From Bacteroidales bacterium UBA3653 (GTDB lineage Bacteria > Bacteroidota > Bacteroidia > Bacteroidales > Paludibacteraceae), in NCBI GenBank assembly GCA_002373505.1, contig DFKE01000014.1, forward strand, positions 124,001 to 188,000: a stretch of 64,000 bases of DNA. Direction: 5' to 3'. Every line of letters starts with the position of its first letter. Positions within the stretch are counted from its first letter, which is position 1. The notes under the pieces are model-generated. The model did not search any database and had not been told where the DNA came from. It was given only the letters and a program-made list of their open reading frames with translations. Made by a program: the position numbers and the translations under genes. Positions 23,979-32,992 of the stretch are shown here, piece after piece.

Positions 23979-24944
23979 TTATAACTGGCTCATGACAACT
24001 TCTCCTACCGCCTGGAGGGTGGAGCGGGATATGTTGGACATGTCATCCTTGCGGGTGTGCCACCAATGGGGGAAGCCCGTTGCGTTGCGGATGTCATAAT
24101 GGATCACGTCCACACAGGGGATTCCGGCGATATAGTTGATGTAATAATGGTCGTCCGTGATCGGGTAGGACTGCTGGGAGGAGAACATGGCTCCATAGCC
24201 TAACTGCTCCGCGGAACGCCATATCTGCTGTTGGTAATTCTGGGCATACGTGGTGGAATACATCTCCAGCGGGAAAAATGCATCCGGCGCACCTACCATG
24301 TCAAGCACGATACCGAACCTGTAACTCGCTGCGGACGGCTGACGGCTGTAGTTGGTAGCCCATAGCTGCGAACCGAGACACCATGTGTCTTCGCGCTCCG
24401 GACCGGTATAGACACCCGGGGTTCCCATGTCTTCGCAATCGAAAAAGATGATGTCAACAGGGGTGGATAATTTCTCTTTCAGACCTATCTGACGGGCTAC
24501 TTCAAGAAGGACACCTACACCGGAAGCGCCGTCGTTGGCACCCGGGACATTATAGAAACGGTCATTATAATCCGCCTCTTCGTCGCACCATGGACGGGTG
24601 TCATAATGCGCACCCAGCAGAATCCGCGGACGGGTAGCCGTCTCCGGTGTCCCGAAATGTCCTATGATATTGTATATCTGTTGGTTTGCACCGCGGTAAT
24701 CTGGCATGAACCCTTTCTGCAGTTCCACCTCGGCTCCGCAGGCTCGGAGTTGGTCTATGAGCCATACTGCGCATTGCATATGCGCCGCGCTGTTGGGTAC
24801 ACGCGGACCGAAAGACATCTGTTTCTCGATATAGGCATATGCGCTGTCGGAACAGAAGGGAGGGCGGGAAACAACGGCTTGCTTTTTACCGCAAGCCGTT
24901 AATAATACCAAGGGGCAAAGGATCAAATATAGAATCTTTTTCAT
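23979..24944 (-). CDS. M28 family lipoprotein peptidase / glutaminyl cyclase-like
   Basis: 321 residues. A lipoprotein signal (lipobox LTAC, Cys18) precedes a zinc peptidase domain with ligand motifs GAHYDTRPW, GANDGASG, FFDCEDMG, VLDMVGA and HWWHTRKDD. The spacing and the Trp next to the last His fit glutaminyl-peptide cyclotransferase-like members, which form N-terminal pyroglutamate on exported proteins in Bacteroidetes. Its start overlaps the prs stop by 4 nt. The signal-peptide codons around 24905-24925 resemble the GGTACTT-type repeat. Confidence 0.85.
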   Translation of the reverse strand: MKKILYLILCPLVLLTACGKKQAVVSRPPFCSDSAYAYIEKQMSFGPRVPNSAAHMQCAVWLIDQLRACGAEVELQKGFMPDYRGANQQIYNIIGHFGTPETATRPRILLGAHYDTRPWCDEEADYNDRFYNVPGANDGASGVGVLLEVARQIGLKEKLSTPVDIIFFDCEDMGTPGVYTGPEREDTWCLGSQLWATNYSRQPSAASYRFGIVLDMVGAPDAFFPLEMYSTTYAQNYQQQIWRSAEQLGYGAMFSSQQSYPITDDHYYINYIAGIPCVDVIHYDIRNATGFPHWWHTRKDDMSNISRSTLQAVGEVVMSQL

Positions 24945-25900
24945 CTCATATTACTTTCGCTGACAGAGGTATGGTTTTGGATAGCACGTATCGTTTGCGC
25001 GATAGAGGAAGCAAGGGAAACGATATGCAGCTTGGAGCACCGCGAAGGATCAACAGGGATCGAATCGGTGCATACAAGTTCCTCAAGCGGGCTGTTCTCT
25101 ATCTTCTCGCAAGCGTTGCTGCTCAATACACCGTGGGTCACCACGGCGCGAACGGATTTGGCGCCGCCGGAAATCATCACTTCCGCTGCCTTGCACAGCG
25201 TTCCGGCGGTATCCGCTATATCGTCAAAAATCACTACATCCTTGCCGTAGATATCGCCCAGTACGCGGATCTCGGACACTTTGTTGAAATCCGGACGGTT
25301 CTTGTAGCAGATCACCATCGGCACCTCGCGGTCGGTCAGGGCATGCAGCTTCTTGGCAAAATTCGAAGCTCGCTTGGAACCGCCCACATCGGGCGAAGCG
25401 ACAATCAGTTTCTTGAGATTGAGACCGGCTACGTACGGCGCAAGCACATTGGATCCGTAGATATGATCCACAGGGATATCGAAGAATCCCTGGATCTGGT
25501 CGGCATGCAGATCAACGGTGATGACGCGGTCTGCACCGGCGGTCTGAAGCATGTTCGCTACCAACTTGGCGCCGATCGACACACGGGGCTTGTCCTTGCG
25601 GTCCTGACGGGCCCAACCGAAATAAGGAATCACGGCAATCACCTTGTACGCACTGGCCCTCTTCGCGGCATCGATCATCAGGAGAAGCTCCATGAGATTG
25701 TCGCTGGTAGGACAGGTTGGTTGCACCAGATAAACAGACTGTCCGCGGACGGACTCTTCGAAATAAGTACAGAACTCTCCATCCGAGAAACGGTCAAGAT
25801 GGATTTTACCGACTTGGCAGCCCAGTTCGTCGCAGATCCGCTGGGCTAAAGCTTCGCCTTTGGAGCCGGCGAAGATTTTAAACTGATTGGATTCTTCCAT
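24941..25900 (-). CDS. prs: Ribose-phosphate pyrophosphokinase
   Basis: 319 residues. The phosphoribosyl motif DVVIFDDIADTAGT, the metal/ATP motif ITVDLHADQIQGFF and FAGSKGEALAQRI near the N-terminus are standard. It makes PRPP from ribose-5-phosphate and ATP for nucleotide synthesis. It is followed in a 4-nt overlap by the M28 peptidase. Confidence 0.97.
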   Translation of the reverse strand: MEESNQFKIFAGSKGEALAQRICDELGCQVGKIHLDRFSDGEFCTYFEESVRGQSVYLVQPTCPTSDNLMELLLMIDAAKRASAYKVIAVIPYFGWARQDRKDKPRVSIGAKLVANMLQTAGADRVITVDLHADQIQGFFDIPVDHIYGSNVLAPYVAGLNLKKLIVASPDVGGSKRASNFAKKLHALTDREVPMVICYKNRPDFNKVSEIRVLGDIYGKDVVIFDDIADTAGTLCKAAEVMISGGAKSVRAVVTHGVLSSNACEKIENSPLEELVCTDSIPVDPSRCSKLHIVSLASSIAQTIRAIQNHTSVSESNMR

Positions 25901-25921
25901 AATGCAGGAGCATTGGATAAT

Positions 25922-26224
25922 TTATTTTTTTCTTTTTGACTGCGTTTCCGCAGGATTCATAAGTGCCTTGAATGCCGGGGAATCGCACGTGAGCTGGCCG
26001 TCGGAGAGGCGGATGATATCTTCTCTCACGCGGTTGATTCCGGATTCCTGATCCTTGTTCCATATCAGGTTGCGCTGACGCATACATTGTGCTATATAGA
26101 CCTCCAGAGTCTCGCGGTCGGAACCGGTCGGGAGAGAGGAGGCATAGGCAATCATGTCCTGCACAATGCGCCCGTAGTTGCGCATACGGATCGGGCTGGA
26201 GTTTCGATGAAGTTGTAATGTCAT
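25922..26224 (-). CDS. Short DUF4290-like protein
   Basis: 100 residues. The segment IRMRNYGRIVQDMIAYASSL followed by DRETLEVYIAQCM resembles the conserved N-terminal part of DUF4290 proteins of Bacteroidetes (typically LPEYGRNIQ), but this protein is about half the usual length and diverged. It lies 21 nt upstream of prs on the same strand. Function unknown. Confidence 0.6.
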   Translation of the reverse strand: MTLQLHRNSSPIRMRNYGRIVQDMIAYASSLPTGSDRETLEVYIAQCMRQRNLIWNKDQESGINRVREDIIRLSDGQLTCDSPAFKALMNPAETQSKRKK

Positions 26225-26234
26225 ATTTGTATTT

Positions 26235-27389
26235 CTATTTGTATTTATTTCTAATTAACCATATTCCTATAACGCATATCAGCAACACTATGGTGGAACT
26301 GAGCCAATAATGAGAGAGGAGCGGGAGATCAAAAAAGAGAGGCACAACTTGCGCGATTGCTATCATAAAAAGCATTATCTCCGAACTCTCCTGGATGCGT
26401 CTATTCTTATTCTGATTTATACTATTCGCAAATACGATCAAATAATTCAATTTCTGCTCCAGGTCTTGCGTATTGTTCTTCAGTTGACTAGATTCCACTA
26501 TCGCTTTGTACAAATTGGATATACGGCTGGAATAGGTAGCAGAAATACAATTCTTTGATTCTATTAATATCTGATATGTATCTACAATAACAGTATGGAT
26601 ATCTACTGTCTGTGATTTGATGTTTGTAATAAGATCGTTTAACTCATTATTTTTGGTATAACACATATTCCATATCCGCTGAATCAAAATCTCTATTTGT
26701 GTTAGCATGATATGATTACGTATGCACATTTCCCTATTTCTGGACAGGGAAACGATGGAGGCCCATGTAATATATGTTTCTTGTTCGTTACTCATATCTA
26801 TATTTTGGATAGAATCGAGTAATTTTTTGTTAACTTCGGTCTTAGCGGTGTATTCAACATAGGTGTCTGCCGAAGACAACATATCATCCATATTAATTAT
26901 TGACGGCTCTACTAAAACTTTGAGATGTTGCTCGTTTGCAGAATTATACGCGTAATCATATACGGAATAAAACGTAAACGCATAATTTATTGCAACACCG
27001 CGGCTCATGTATTGCTTTAGTAAATCCAAAAGTGGCACCAAACTCGCATCCTTCGGGCTGTACTCCACCACCCGCTTCACTACTTGTTTTCTTCCCTGCA
27101 ATAGGCTATTTACTAGTTGATAGTAGTCCTCGTACGTATTCTTCCATGTGAGCACTATTGTGAGGGTGGTTTCGCAAAAAGCGCACTGGATATCCGTCTG
27201 TAATGAAGGTATATGATATAACTTCAAAAAACTAGTATTGATATCGGGATTTGCTCTCAAATCAAACTCGCCCGTGTACGAAGTATAATCCAATAAAATC
27301 TGGCGCTCTTTGCAAATTTGAAGTACCTCTTTCGTCACTTCTGCATTGCACAATTTAATCGGTATTACACTTGTACAAAACACTTCCAT
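26235..27389 (-). CDS. Unknown protein with long soluble domain and two C-terminal membrane segments
   Basis: 384 residues. A largely helical N-terminal region of about 330 residues is followed by two hydrophobic segments (about 337-356 and 360-379) and a short basic tail. This resembles CorA-like topology, but the GMN signature is absent. I recognise no family. The gene is A/T-rich, begins 3 nt after the isochorismatase-like gene and probably forms a two-gene unit with it. Confidence 0.7.
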   Translation of the reverse strand: MEVFCTSVIPIKLCNAEVTKEVLQICKERQILLDYTSYTGEFDLRANPDINTSFLKLYHIPSLQTDIQCAFCETTLTIVLTWKNTYEDYYQLVNSLLQGRKQVVKRVVEYSPKDASLVPLLDLLKQYMSRGVAINYAFTFYSVYDYAYNSANEQHLKVLVEPSIINMDDMLSSADTYVEYTAKTEVNKKLLDSIQNIDMSNEQETYITWASIVSLSRNREMCIRNHIMLTQIEILIQRIWNMCYTKNNELNDLITNIKSQTVDIHTVIVDTYQILIESKNCISATYSSRISNLYKAIVESSQLKNNTQDLEQKLNYLIVFANSINQNKNRRIQESSEIMLFMIAIAQVVPLFFDLPLLSHYWLSSTIVLLICVIGIWLIRNKYK

Positions 27390-27392
27390 ATT

Positions 27393-27878
27393 CTATCGGA
27401 CTTGCGATCCTCCTATATATCTTTTTAGGATAACAAAAGCCGCCTCCTGAACATCGGCATGCGCATGGGTTGCGCAATAATCCTTCAGCACCACAGGGAC
27501 TATACCTCTTTCAAATAAATCCACAGCACATTTGGTTACACATATATCGGTATCTATTCCGCATATATCCACTTCTTCTATCCCATTCTCTTTGAGGAGA
27601 GCTACAAATTCGTCATTTACACAAGTATAAACCGTCTTATCCAGAACGATAGCGCCCTCCTTAGGCCGAAATGCCAACTCTACTTCCTCCGTACCGGGTG
27701 ACAAATGCCCCCAGTGGATGAGTTTGCGGTACAACGAACCCGGAAGATTGATAAACCGAGTAGCAATTACCAGGTCATACTCATTTTGTAGGCGCTCGAC
27801 CATAGCAGGAATATGCTTTGTCCGTTCATTAATAAAGCCTTTCTGCACATCTACTATCAATAGAGCCTTTGCTTCCAT
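27393..27878 (-). CDS. Isochorismatase-family cysteine hydrolase
   Basis: 161 residues. The catalytic Asp is in LLIVDVQKGF (Asp10), the Lys probably in IVLDKTVYTC, and the Cys in CGIDTDICVTKCAVD (about residue 107). All three catalytic residues of the nicotinamidase/isochorismatase fold therefore look present. The substrate could be nicotinamide or another amide; sequence alone does not decide. It is paired tightly with the downstream membrane protein gene. Confidence 0.85.
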   Translation of the reverse strand: MEAKALLIVDVQKGFINERTKHIPAMVERLQNEYDLVIATRFINLPGSLYRKLIHWGHLSPGTEEVELAFRPKEGAIVLDKTVYTCVNDEFVALLKENGIEEVDICGIDTDICVTKCAVDLFERGIVPVVLKDYCATHAHADVQEAAFVILKRYIGGSQVR

Positions 27879-27890
27879 CCTTCCTTCCTT

Positions 27891-29009
27891 TTACTTCTTC
27901 CTGATCAGATAAATCATCGTCGGATAGTGGTCGCCGTAACCGTTCTGCCATACGCCGCCCTTGGTCGTACGTAACGGCGTGCCTTTGTCCTTGCCTTCCT
28001 GGACCGTCAGGAACGGCTTGTTGAAAATCTGCGCTTTCCAATAAGTCCATTTCCCGTTCTCCAGTTTCTCGCTCATCAAAGGCTCGGAGATGATGATCTG
28101 GTCAAACAGGTTCCAGCTGCCGTTGTACGCCAGCGAACCTATGCCGCGGTCCAGCATCTGCCACATCGTGTTGAAATAGCCTTGCGGCTCCACTTCCTCA
28201 CGGTATTTGCGAGCTTTCAGGACGTCCTTGCAACTGTGGTTGAACGGATCGTCGTTGAGGTCACCCATGATTATTATTTTCGCTTTGGGCTCCTTCAGAT
28301 AGATCGAGTCACAGATTGACTTGGCAAGCATAGCGGCTGTGTCACGCCCCGGACGGCTGGACAACTCACCGCCGTAACGGCTCGGCCAGTGGTTGACGAT
28401 CACATGAATCTTCTCCGGCCTGCCCTCGCCTAACAGGTAACCCGACACGCACAACTGCAAACGTGTCTTTATCTCGCCTCCGTCTGCATAATGCGCCTTC
28501 AGCTCATAACCGTTCACGCGCGAAGGCTTGAACAGAACCGTGTCGTAAAGGAATCCTACATCTACGCCGCGGCGGTCAGGACCCTCAATCAGAATCGGTT
28601 TCAGACGCCTGCCGTATTTGCTGTTCGCCTCTGCGCAGAGGTCATACAGACATCCTATGTTCTCTACTTCCGCTACGCCTACACACGTTGCGCCGCGGGG
28701 ATCGATGTCCGTACCCAACTGCGACACGGCATAAGCCATGTTCTTAATCTTGTTCTCGTATTTGAGCGAGGTCCATTTCATACCACCGTCCGGCAGATAC
28801 TCATAGTCGTTCTTGCCTTCGTCATGGATGGTATCAAAAAGGTTCTCAAGGTTGTAGAACGCAATACAACGGACTATCTGACCTTGGCTCAATTCCGCCG
28901 AAGCCTCTGCGTCCTGGATCTTCGCTTTCTTAACGGCTTTCTTCGCCGCTGTTGCAGGGCTGGATACTGCCATCAGTACTGCCACAGCCCAAATCAATGT
29001 GTGTTTCAT
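27891..29009 (-). CDS. Secreted endonuclease/exonuclease/phosphatase-fold protein
   Basis: 372 residues with a signal peptide (about 1-21). Motifs of the DNase I-like fold are FYNLENLFDT, VGVAEVENIG, HVIVNHWPSR, IIMGDLNDDPFN and a terminal GDHYPTM. The conserved Glu, Asp, Asn and His suggest an active metal-dependent phosphoesterase acting outside the cytoplasm, on nucleic acid or another phosphodiester. It has a good promoter at 29136-29143. Confidence 0.88.
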   Translation of the reverse strand: MKHTLIWAVAVLMAVSSPATAAKKAVKKAKIQDAEASAELSQGQIVRCIAFYNLENLFDTIHDEGKNDYEYLPDGGMKWTSLKYENKIKNMAYAVSQLGTDIDPRGATCVGVAEVENIGCLYDLCAEANSKYGRRLKPILIEGPDRRGVDVGFLYDTVLFKPSRVNGYELKAHYADGGEIKTRLQLCVSGYLLGEGRPEKIHVIVNHWPSRYGGELSSRPGRDTAAMLAKSICDSIYLKEPKAKIIIMGDLNDDPFNHSCKDVLKARKYREEVEPQGYFNTMWQMLDRGIGSLAYNGSWNLFDQIIISEPLMSEKLENGKWTYWKAQIFNKPFLTVQEGKDKGTPLRTTKGGVWQNGYGDHYPTMIYLIRKK

Positions 29010-29135
29010 ATTGTTAGTATTTGGTTTTTCTACCTTTTCACTTTCACCTTTCCTTCTTCCTTCCCTTCGTAAATCCTTCGTACATCGTACATCCGTCCTT
29101 CGTACTTCTCCCTTTCACTTTTCACAAATCGGCTG

Positions 29136-29143
29136 CAAAGATA
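29136..29143 (-). promoter_or_regulatory. -7 box of the EEP-family gene
   Basis: TATCTTTG on the minus strand, about 127 nt before the start codon. Confidence 0.65.
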
Positions 29144-29292
29144 CTATTTTTTTTCGACATGTGCAAGAGCACGCCGCATTATTTCTTTTTTTTGTTGTTT
29201 TTGCAATCACTACCATAAATTTTGCCCCTGTTTAAACTCTCTCAGCCGTAAAATTTGTGCTTGTTTTTTCGCCCTCAAATGGCAAAATGCAG

Positions 29293-29317
29293 GTATTATA
29301 TACTACGTATATAATAC
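29293..29317. repeat. Perfect inverted repeat, possible operator
   Basis: 11-bp arms GTATTATATAC / GTATATAATAC around a TAC loop, midway between divergent genes and 20 nt from the 11-bp array. No U-run follows, so an operator or cruciform is more likely than a terminator. Confidence 0.5.
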
Positions 29318-29337
29318 TAAAGGATTGGAAGCAAAAA

Positions 29338-29392
29338 TTAGTGCGTGATAAGTGCGTGATAAGTGCGTCGTTAGTGCGAGGTAAGTGCGAGA
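29338..29392. repeat. 11-bp tandem array (5 units)
   Basis: Units TTAGTGCGTGA, TAAGTGCGTGA, TAAGTGCGTCG, TTAGTGCGAGG, TAAGTGCGAGA, in exact register. The spacing equals about one helical turn. Confidence 0.85.
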
Positions 29393-29519
29393 TAACAAAG
29401 GAAGAATAACCCCGAATCATCCGACGCCGGATGCCGGTTCACCAACCTGTGAAAGACCGAAGATGCCTTTTTTCTGCAAAAAAGCACCCCTTTTTCTTGC
29501 GTATGTCAAAAAAAAACAG

Positions 29520-29527
29520 TAAATTTG
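29520..29527 (+). promoter_or_regulatory. -7 box of the lipoprotein-ssb transcript
   Basis: TAAATTTG, 39 nt before the start of the lipoprotein gene at 29567. Confidence 0.65.
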
Positions 29528-29566
29528 CAGCCGATTTGAAACTTTAAGGATTAAATACTGATACTA

Positions 29567-30376
29567 ATGAAGAAATTTTTATTGATTGCTGTCGCATCAA
29601 TTGCTCTGATGGCATGTGAAAACGGAAACACCGTCAAGACAGACGTTATATCCAAAAAGGATCAGGAAGCTCTGAAATTCCTGGTCACCAAACCCCGTAC
29701 GATGATCGGTCAACCGGAGCGGGATGTGGTTACCCAGATTGAATCATACGGATTCGAGGAACTGGTAGTTCCGGAGAACAGCCCCGCCAAAATACCAGCC
29801 AAGACAACCTATTGGTCACGGACGTTCTATCTCAATGCTCCAGAAGCAAAGGGGTGGCCTGGTTTCAAAAACATTTCTTTCCCAGAAGGCGAGTTTTTCT
29901 ATGATGCCTTTAACGATGTTATAAATGCAGGAAAGGTATATATTGAGGCGAAAGCATACTTTATTGAAGGCAAACTAACAGAAATACTTTCCAGTGTTTA
30001 CCTGCTGTCCGGAGAGCGGACAAGCGAAGTGCTCTGCCTTGTTACCCAAGCCGCCTACGACGACCTGCCAGCGGGCAAAGACGGATGGAAAGACTGGAGT
30101 GCCGAGGCTTCCAACGATGTGAAAGAACGCAAATTCTCATCCTGGGAGGATCTGAAGGCATTTCTGTCCCAAAGCGGGCACGTAAATGCGTACATAGAAG
30201 GAAACGCGGCTTATAAAAACAATCCTCTCGGATACGACATAGAAGCCGAGTATGTGTCTTGTATTAATTGGACGGATGATGTGTTCCACACCGGACCGAA
30301 ACTCATTTTATCACCCGATTTGGTACAAGCAACTCTTGATTGTTTTTATTATGACTATACAGAATCAGAATACTAA
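29567..30376 (+). CDS. Lipoprotein of unknown function
   Basis: 269 residues with lipobox LMAC (Cys17). The mature protein is acidic and aromatic-rich, with no motif I recognise; EGEFFYDAFNDVINAGKVYIE and SVYLLSGERTSEVLCLV suggest a mixed alpha/beta globular fold. It has its own TAnnTTTG promoter and is followed 27 nt later by ssb, with which it may be co-transcribed. Confidence 0.75.
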   Translation: MKKFLLIAVASIALMACENGNTVKTDVISKKDQEALKFLVTKPRTMIGQPERDVVTQIESYGFEELVVPENSPAKIPAKTTYWSRTFYLNAPEAKGWPGFKNISFPEGEFFYDAFNDVINAGKVYIEAKAYFIEGKLTEILSSVYLLSGERTSEVLCLVTQAAYDDLPAGKDGWKDWSAEASNDVKERKFSSWEDLKAFLSQSGHVNAYIEGNAAYKNNPLGYDIEAEYVSCINWTDDVFHTGPKLILSPDLVQATLDCFYYDYTESEY

Positions 30377-30403
30377 AAAAAATCAAATTAATCCAATTAT
30401 CTT

Positions 30404-30865
30404 ATGTCAAGCGTAAACAAAGTAATTTTAATTGGTAACGTAGGCGCAGATCCGGAAGTACGTTACTTGGACAGAGGCGTAGCAATTGCAACATTCAATT
30501 TGGCAACTACCGAACGCGGTTATGTGATGCAAAACGGCACACAGGTGCCCGATGTCACGGAATGGCACTCGATCGTTTTATGGCGAAATCTGGCGGAATG
30601 GGCGCAGCAGAACCTGAAAAAGAGCATGAAAGTGTATGTCGAGGGCAAACTCAAAACTCGCAGCTGGGAGAAAGACGGACAGATCCGCCGCAAAACAGAA
30701 GTAGTCGCAGAGAATATCCAGATCCTCTACAGACCCGATATTTACAGAAACCAACCGGCTGCGGATGCACAGCCTTCTAACGACGAAGCAGACTCGTTGA
30801 ACGACGAAGCGCAAGCCCCGCAGACAGAGGAGCAGGGAGGTTTCTTCAACGGACTCTTCCGTTAA
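30404..30865 (+). CDS. ssb: Single-stranded DNA-binding protein
   Basis: 153 residues. The OB-fold core begins SSVNKVILIGNVGADPEVRY and contains TEWHSIVLWRNLAEW and YVEGKLKTRSW. The acidic tail ends GGFFNGLFR rather than the common DDDIPF, but still closes with the aromatic residues through which SSB recruits repair and replication proteins. Confidence 0.95.
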   Translation: MSSVNKVILIGNVGADPEVRYLDRGVAIATFNLATTERGYVMQNGTQVPDVTEWHSIVLWRNLAEWAQQNLKKSMKVYVEGKLKTRSWEKDGQIRRKTEVVAENIQILYRPDIYRNQPAADAQPSNDEADSLNDEAQAPQTEEQGGFFNGLFR

Positions 30866-30925
30866 CCAATTTATCTATATACAACGTACAATTTACAATG
30901 CACAAAGCATCCTGTCAGTTTTATT

Positions 30926-30975
30926 CTGAATTGTGAATTGTGAATTGTGAATTGTGAATTGTGAATTATGAATTC
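30926..30975. repeat. GAATTGT tandem repeat, intergenic
   Basis: About six copies of the 8-9 nt phrase TGTGAATTG end just before the acyltransferase start. The same phrase occurs in coding sequence at 44373-44439 and 58858-58890. Confidence 0.85.
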
Positions 30976-30983
30976 TAATCCCC

Positions 30984-31943
30984 ATGACCAACAAAGAACG
31001 ATATATCGAATGGGCTGCAAAGCAGGAGTACGTGCCTGTCTTCATGATGCCTTGGTGGATGGACGCTGTCTGCGCCGGTAAAGAATGGGACGTCCTGCTG
31101 GCGGAAAACGAGCAGGGAGACATCATCGGCGCCATGCCTTATCTGATGCGCAAACGGGCATGGCTCCGGTATATCATCATGCCTCAGCAGACACAGATAG
31201 GCGGTATCTGGGTCACGCCAGAGGTCACGGCGGACAGATGGAAGACGGCTGAGGTATGCCGGATTATCAAAGAGCAGATCGACGCGCTGGGAATAGCCTA
31301 TTATTACCAGCAGTATCTGCCGGGCAGTCTCTGCGTGGACGCCATGCGCGCACTGGGTTTCAAGACACGCGAAAGAGTCACCTTCCGCATGGCGGACCTG
31401 AGCGACATGGATGCGGTGATTGCGGGATTCAGCAAGAACAAAAAACGCCAACTGCAGAAGGCGCTCTCTCTCCACGCAGAGCGTGGCATGGAGGTGGAGG
31501 ATTTCTACCGGTTCCACAGCCGCTGCCTGGAGGAGAGAAAGCGCAAGATCAGTTACAGCCGGGAGTTCCTGCTCGTTCTGGAACGAAAAGCCAGACGGTT
31601 AGGGCAATGCGAGATCCTGAGTATCTGCAATGCCGACGGTACGCCGTATGCAGCAGCCTTCCTCGTGTGGGACAGGAACTACCTGTACTACCTCATCCCG
31701 GCATACGACCCAGCCTTTGGGGACTCCGGAGCCGGAACTTTACTGGTCCTCGAAGCGATGAAACTTGCACGCGAGAAGAAAGTACTCTTTGATTTCGAAG
31801 GCTCCATGGAACGCGGCACCGCCAAACACTACAAGCAGTTCGGACCCGTTCCCGCAACCTATTATTCCGTGGAGAAATACTACAAACCTCTCTTCCGCAT
31901 TGCTATATGGCTCCAGAGACTAAGGGAATGGAAATACCGCTAA
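30984..31943 (+). CDS. GNAT/FemAB-like acyltransferase
   Basis: 319 residues resembling the BioF2-like (Acetyltransf_6) family: an N-terminal FMMPWWMDAVC segment with IIGAMPYL, and a C-terminal domain with KNKKRQLQKAL, AAAFLVWDRNYLYYLIPAYD and LFDFEGSMERGTAKHYKQFG. Such enzymes transfer acyl or aminoacyl groups to cell-surface sugars or peptides. It opens a cluster of four overlapping genes with two glycosyltransferases and an asparagine-synthase-like protein, suggesting a role in surface-glycan modification. Confidence 0.85.
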   Translation: MTNKERYIEWAAKQEYVPVFMMPWWMDAVCAGKEWDVLLAENEQGDIIGAMPYLMRKRAWLRYIIMPQQTQIGGIWVTPEVTADRWKTAEVCRIIKEQIDALGIAYYYQQYLPGSLCVDAMRALGFKTRERVTFRMADLSDMDAVIAGFSKNKKRQLQKALSLHAERGMEVEDFYRFHSRCLEERKRKISYSREFLLVLERKARRLGQCEILSICNADGTPYAAAFLVWDRNYLYYLIPAYDPAFGDSGAGTLLVLEAMKLAREKKVLFDFEGSMERGTAKHYKQFGPVPATYYSVEKYYKPLFRIAIWLQRLREWKYR

Positions 31944-32992
31944 ACCACAAACTGCAAATATTATTTCTCACACCTTGGTATCCGTCCGAAAAGGACGCGA
32001 TGAGTGGTCTCTTCGTGCAGAAGCACGTAGAGGCGGTCCGTGCGCAGGGTGTGGACGTGCGCGTCATCTTCTCGCAAGGCTGGGGCGATATGTGGAGGCA
32101 ATGGCGGACACTCCGCCGCGAAGGGTGGATGCCGGATCTCGTACAACTGAACGTCATTCAGAAGCAGGGTCTCCTCGCTCTCTGGCTCAAACACCGATAC
32201 GGCATTCCGTATATCATCGTTGAGCACTGGAGCGGCTATCTGCCGGAGAACGGGAAATACATGCACCAGCCGGCTGTCAAGAGACGGTTTGCCGAGCGCG
32301 TGGCGGAACAAGCCTCAGCGATCCTGCCGGTGAGTAACACGCTCGCAAAAGCCATGCAGGCATGCGGCATCCGCAACAGCCGGTGGCAAAAGATAAACAA
32401 CGTAGTGGACGATTTCTTCTTTGAAGGAGTCAAAAGTCAAAAGTCGAAAGTCGAAAGCAGAAAAACACTTCTGCACGTCTCTTGCTTTGACGAGAAAGCA
32501 AAAAATACCTCTGCACTTCTCCGAGGATTCAAAGAACTATCCGCTCGCCGCAACGATGTACAATTAGTCATGGTAGGAACCGGCGTTGATTGGAAAGCCT
32601 CACAAGCGCTCTCAAGTGAACTGGCCATCCCGCCCTCACAAATACTTTGGACAGGAGAACAAACACCGGAGCAAGTATGTGAATGGCTACACCGGGCGGA
32701 CGCTTTCGTTCTGACAAGCAGATACGAAACAGCAGCAATAGTTCTCGTGGAAGCATTTGCGTCCGGAATTCCTATCCTTTCCACTCCTGTCGGGATTGCT
32801 ACGGAAATCGTCACGCCCGACACCGGTCTTATTATCCCGCAGGAAAACGCCAATAGGCCCATGCGGCTGTCAAAATATTTGGAGAGAATCATCGAACTTC
32901 CCAAATACGATTCACAAGGCAAGGAGTTCTCCGCATATACCGTCGGCAAACAGCTTAAAGATATTTACACACAATGTACGGTTTCCGAATAA
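31928..32992 (+). CDS. Glycosyltransferase family 4
   Basis: 354 residues from the ATG at 31928; an ATG at 31907 would add seven residues. GT-B fold features are FLTPWYPSEKDAMSGLFVQKH at the N-terminus and the nucleotide-sugar motif TSRYETAAIVLVEAFASGIP with the EX7E glutamates. It overlaps the genes on both sides. Residues encoded by 32429-32460 (VKSQKSKVESRKT) derive from the AAAGTCG dispersed repeat and lie in the linker between the two Rossmann domains. Confidence 0.92.
   Translation: MEIPLNHKLQILFLTPWYPSEKDAMSGLFVQKHVEAVRAQGVDVRVIFSQGWGDMWRQWRTLRREGWMPDLVQLNVIQKQGLLALWLKHRYGIPYIIVEHWSGYLPENGKYMHQPAVKRRFAERVAEQASAILPVSNTLAKAMQACGIRNSRWQKINNVVDDFFFEGVKSQKSKVESRKTLLHVSCFDEKAKNTSALLRGFKELSARRNDVQLVMVGTGVDWKASQALSSELAIPPSQILWTGEQTPEQVCEWLHRADAFVLTSRYETAAIVLVEAFASGIPILSTPVGIATEIVTPDTGLIIPQENANRPMRLSKYLERIIELPKYDSQGKEFSAYTVGKQLKDIYTQCTVSE
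32429..32460 (+). repeat. AAAAGTCAAAAGTCG repeat inside the GT4 gene
   Basis: In frame, encoding VKSQKSKVESR in the inter-domain linker. Confidence 0.85.

Larger units (their letters stand above)
29010..29566. other. Divergent intergenic region with repeats
   Basis: No gene is supported. It contains a CTTCGTACATCGTAC-type dispersed repeat (about 29068-29106), the -7 box of the leftward gene (29136-29143), an 11-bp perfect inverted repeat (29293-29317), five 11-bp tandem units (29338-29392), and the promoter of the rightward lipoprotein gene (29520-29527). Confidence 0.7.

Noticed and set aside
26235..27389. CorA magnesium transporter
   Set aside because: Two C-terminal membrane segments fit the topology, but the GMN signature and CorA domain motifs are absent.
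29232..29420. A 62-codon minus-strand frame over the 11-bp array
   Set aside because: Its sequence is produced by the repeat units themselves, with no start context or similarity.
30926..30975. Possible CRISPR-like array of GAATTGT units
   Set aside because: Units are 8-9 nt with no spacers, no palindromic repeat of CRISPR length and no cas genes in the window.
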